Positions 62,834-64,000 of a DNA stretch of 64,000 bases are shown in pieces. Origin of the DNA: Pseudomonas sp. 14P_8.1_Bac3 (GTDB taxonomy: Bacteria > Pseudomonadota > Gammaproteobacteria > Pseudomonadales > Pseudomonadaceae). The notes beneath the pieces were generated by a model, which did not search any database, had not been told where the DNA came from, and saw only the letters and a list, made by a program, of their open reading frames with translations. Numbering within the stretch: the stretch's first letter is position 1; each line of letters starts with the position of its first letter. Position numbers and translations under genes: made by a program. Where the stretch lies: NCBI RefSeq assembly GCF_025466085.1, contig NZ_JANLOD010000007.1:1-64000 (forward strand), read 5' to 3'.

Positions 62834-64000
62834 ATGACTGATTCATCGATTTCCGGGCGCGCCGCGATCGTCGGCCTCGGCGCGACCGAATTTTCCAAGA
62901 ACTCCGGACGCACTGAATTGCGCCTCGCCATGGAGGCCACCCTCAGCGCACTCAAGGACGCCGGTATCGACCCGAGCGAAGTCGAGGGCTTCAGCTCTTA
63001 TTCGGTGGACAAGGTCCCGGAATACGAAATCGCCCGCCTGCTCGGCTGCAAGGACGTCAAGTTCTTCTCCCAGGTGCCCCATGGCGGTGGCGCCGCCTGC
63101 GGGCCGGTGATGCACGCGGCCATGGCGGTGGCCACCGGGGTGGCGAAAGTGGTGGTGGTCTATCGAGCGATGAACGAGCGCTCATGGTATCGCTTCGGCA
63201 CCGGTGACTACGGCTTCGCCGCGGCGCCGACCTTCGACAACGTCAACTACGGCTGGTACATGCCCCACGGGTTTCATACGCCGGCCGCCTGGGTCGGGAT
63301 GTTCGCCCAGCGCTACATGCACACCTATGGCGCCACCAGCGAAGACTTCGGTCGGGTGGCGGTGGCCGCGCGGGATTTTGCCGCTACCAACCCCCAGGCG
63401 TTTTTTCACGGCAAGCCGATCACGCTGGAAGAGCACCAGGCCTCGCGCTGGATCTGTGAGCCACTGCACCTGCTCGATTGCTGCCAGGAATCCGACGGTG
63501 CCGTGGCGATGGTCATCACCTCGGTCGAGCGCGCCCGTGACCTGCGCCAGAAACCGGTGACCATCAAGGCCGGCGCCCAGGGCATCAGCCACGGTCAACA
63601 GAGCATGACGTCGTTCTATCGCGACGACATCACCGGGCTGCCGGAGATGGGCGTGGTCGCCCGCGAACTGTATCGCCAGTCGGGCCTGGGTCCGGAGGCG
63701 TTCCAGACCGCCGTGATCTACGACCACTTCACGCCGTTCGTATTGCCGCAGCTGGAGGAGTTCGGTTTCGCCAAGCGCGGCGAAGCCAAGGAGTTCATCC
63801 GCGCCGGGCATCACGCCCGTGGCGGCAAACTGCCGATCAACACCCACGGCGGGCAACTGGGCGAAGCCTATATCCATGGCATGAACGGCATCGCCGAGGC
63901 CGTGCGCCAGGTACGTGGCACGGCGGTCAACCAGGTGGCGGACGTGCAGAACGTGCTGGTCACCGCCGGCACTGGCGTACCCACCAGCGGCCTGATTCTC
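62834..64000 (+). CDS. Thiolase-like aldolase (Ltp2-like), partial
   Basis: At least 389 residues of a thiolase-superfamily protein, cut by the window edge. AAIVGLGATEFSKNSGRTEL starts it, QVPHGGGAACGPVMHAAMAV (about 76-95) is the region of the thiolase N-terminal cysteine, CCQESDGAVAMVI and HGGQLGEAYIHGMNGIAEA follow. These match SCP-x/Ltp2-type proteins, which cleave a beta-hydroxyacyl-CoA by retro-aldol reaction together with a DUF35 protein. GGAGAAATACAG precedes the ATG. The position right after ChsH1-like and near ChsH2-like genes makes the aldolase reading most likely; a true thiolase is the alternative. Confidence 0.87.
   Translation, partial: MTDSSISGRAAIVGLGATEFSKNSGRTELRLAMEATLSALKDAGIDPSEVEGFSSYSVDKVPEYEIARLLGCKDVKFFSQVPHGGGAACGPVMHAAMAVATGVAKVVVVYRAMNERSWYRFGTGDYGFAAAPTFDNVNYGWYMPHGFHTPAAWVGMFAQRYMHTYGATSEDFGRVAVAARDFAATNPQAFFHGKPITLEEHQASRWICEPLHLLDCCQESDGAVAMVITSVERARDLRQKPVTIKAGAQGISHGQQSMTSFYRDDITGLPEMGVVARELYRQSGLGPEAFQTAVIYDHFTPFVLPQLEEFGFAKRGEAKEFIRAGHHARGGKLPINTHGGQLGEAYIHGMNGIAEAVRQVRGTAVNQVADVQNVLVTAGTGVPTSGLIL

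Noticed and set aside
54239..64000. Assignment of the island to abietane diterpenoid (dit) degradation
   Set aside because: A thiolase-like gene and SDRs occur in dit clusters too, but the ring dioxygenase and cytochrome P450 genes typical of those clusters are not seen in this window. It remains possible if they lie beyond the edge.

Overview
The window is chromosomal DNA of a fluorescent pseudomonad (Pseudomonas, most likely the P. fluorescens lineage). The evidence is GC-rich coding sequence, the gene order folD, a tRNA Arg-His-Leu-His cluster, tig-clpP-clpX-lon-hupB-ppiD, a divergent ampR-ampC pair, and many REP/REPIN palindromes of the type GTGGGAGCGGGCTTGCTCGCGA. I see no phage, insertion sequence, CRISPR array or rRNA.

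Region 1 (1-20.9 kb) is mixed housekeeping and accessory DNA: an SDR, DNA polymerase II, an aldo/keto reductase, an exported aldose 1-epimerase, a TauE/SafE transporter, a DUF4174 protein, a D-aminoacylase with a solute-binding protein, AmpC with AmpR, an EamA exporter opposite a LysR regulator, an AI-2E family membrane protein, a shikimate-dehydrogenase-like enzyme, a cupin and a YceH protein. REPINs separate many of these units.

Region 2 (21.2-24.8 kb) is a tight four-gene envelope operon: NAD-dependent sugar epimerase, GT2 glycosyltransferase, lipid-A synthase N-terminal-like membrane protein and ArnT-like glycosyltransferase. Together these suggest transfer of a polyprenyl-linked sugar to lipid A or another envelope glycolipid. 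Region 3 (24.8-32.6 kb) carries an MFS transporter with NhaR, TerC, PBP7 (pbpG), folD and several small lipoproteins or acidic proteins. One of its genes, a 55-residue membrane protein at 28939-29106, is very short and easily overlooked.

Region 4 (32.7-42.3 kb) is the conserved tRNA and protein quality-control core: four tRNAs, trigger factor, ClpP, ClpX, Lon, HU-beta and PpiD. Between hupB and ppiD lies a tRNA-Asp-like relic with a destroyed anticodon arm. Region 5 (42.5-46 kb) holds a DUF2242 lipoprotein, a 28-residue acidic peptide gene with a structured leader, an AraC regulator and a nitrilase-fold protein that contains no cysteine.

Region 6 (46.1 kb to the right edge) is the most interesting part, a catabolic island. 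It has a TetR regulator, an MFS transporter, a flavin reductase with an extra C-terminal domain, an aldehyde dehydrogenase, a chemoreceptor, a Tat-exported amidase, two ketosteroid-dehydrogenase-like flavoproteins, two SDRs and an enoyl-CoA hydratase. It then runs into MaoC-DUF35 / acyl-CoA dehydrogenase / MaoC / thiolase-like aldolase genes in nearly the order of the mycobacterial igr (cholesterol side-chain) operon. The simplest reading is breakdown of a polycyclic, steroid- or terpenoid-like molecule with an acyl side chain. The window ends inside the aldolase, and no ring-opening genes are visible here, so the substrate remains inferred.
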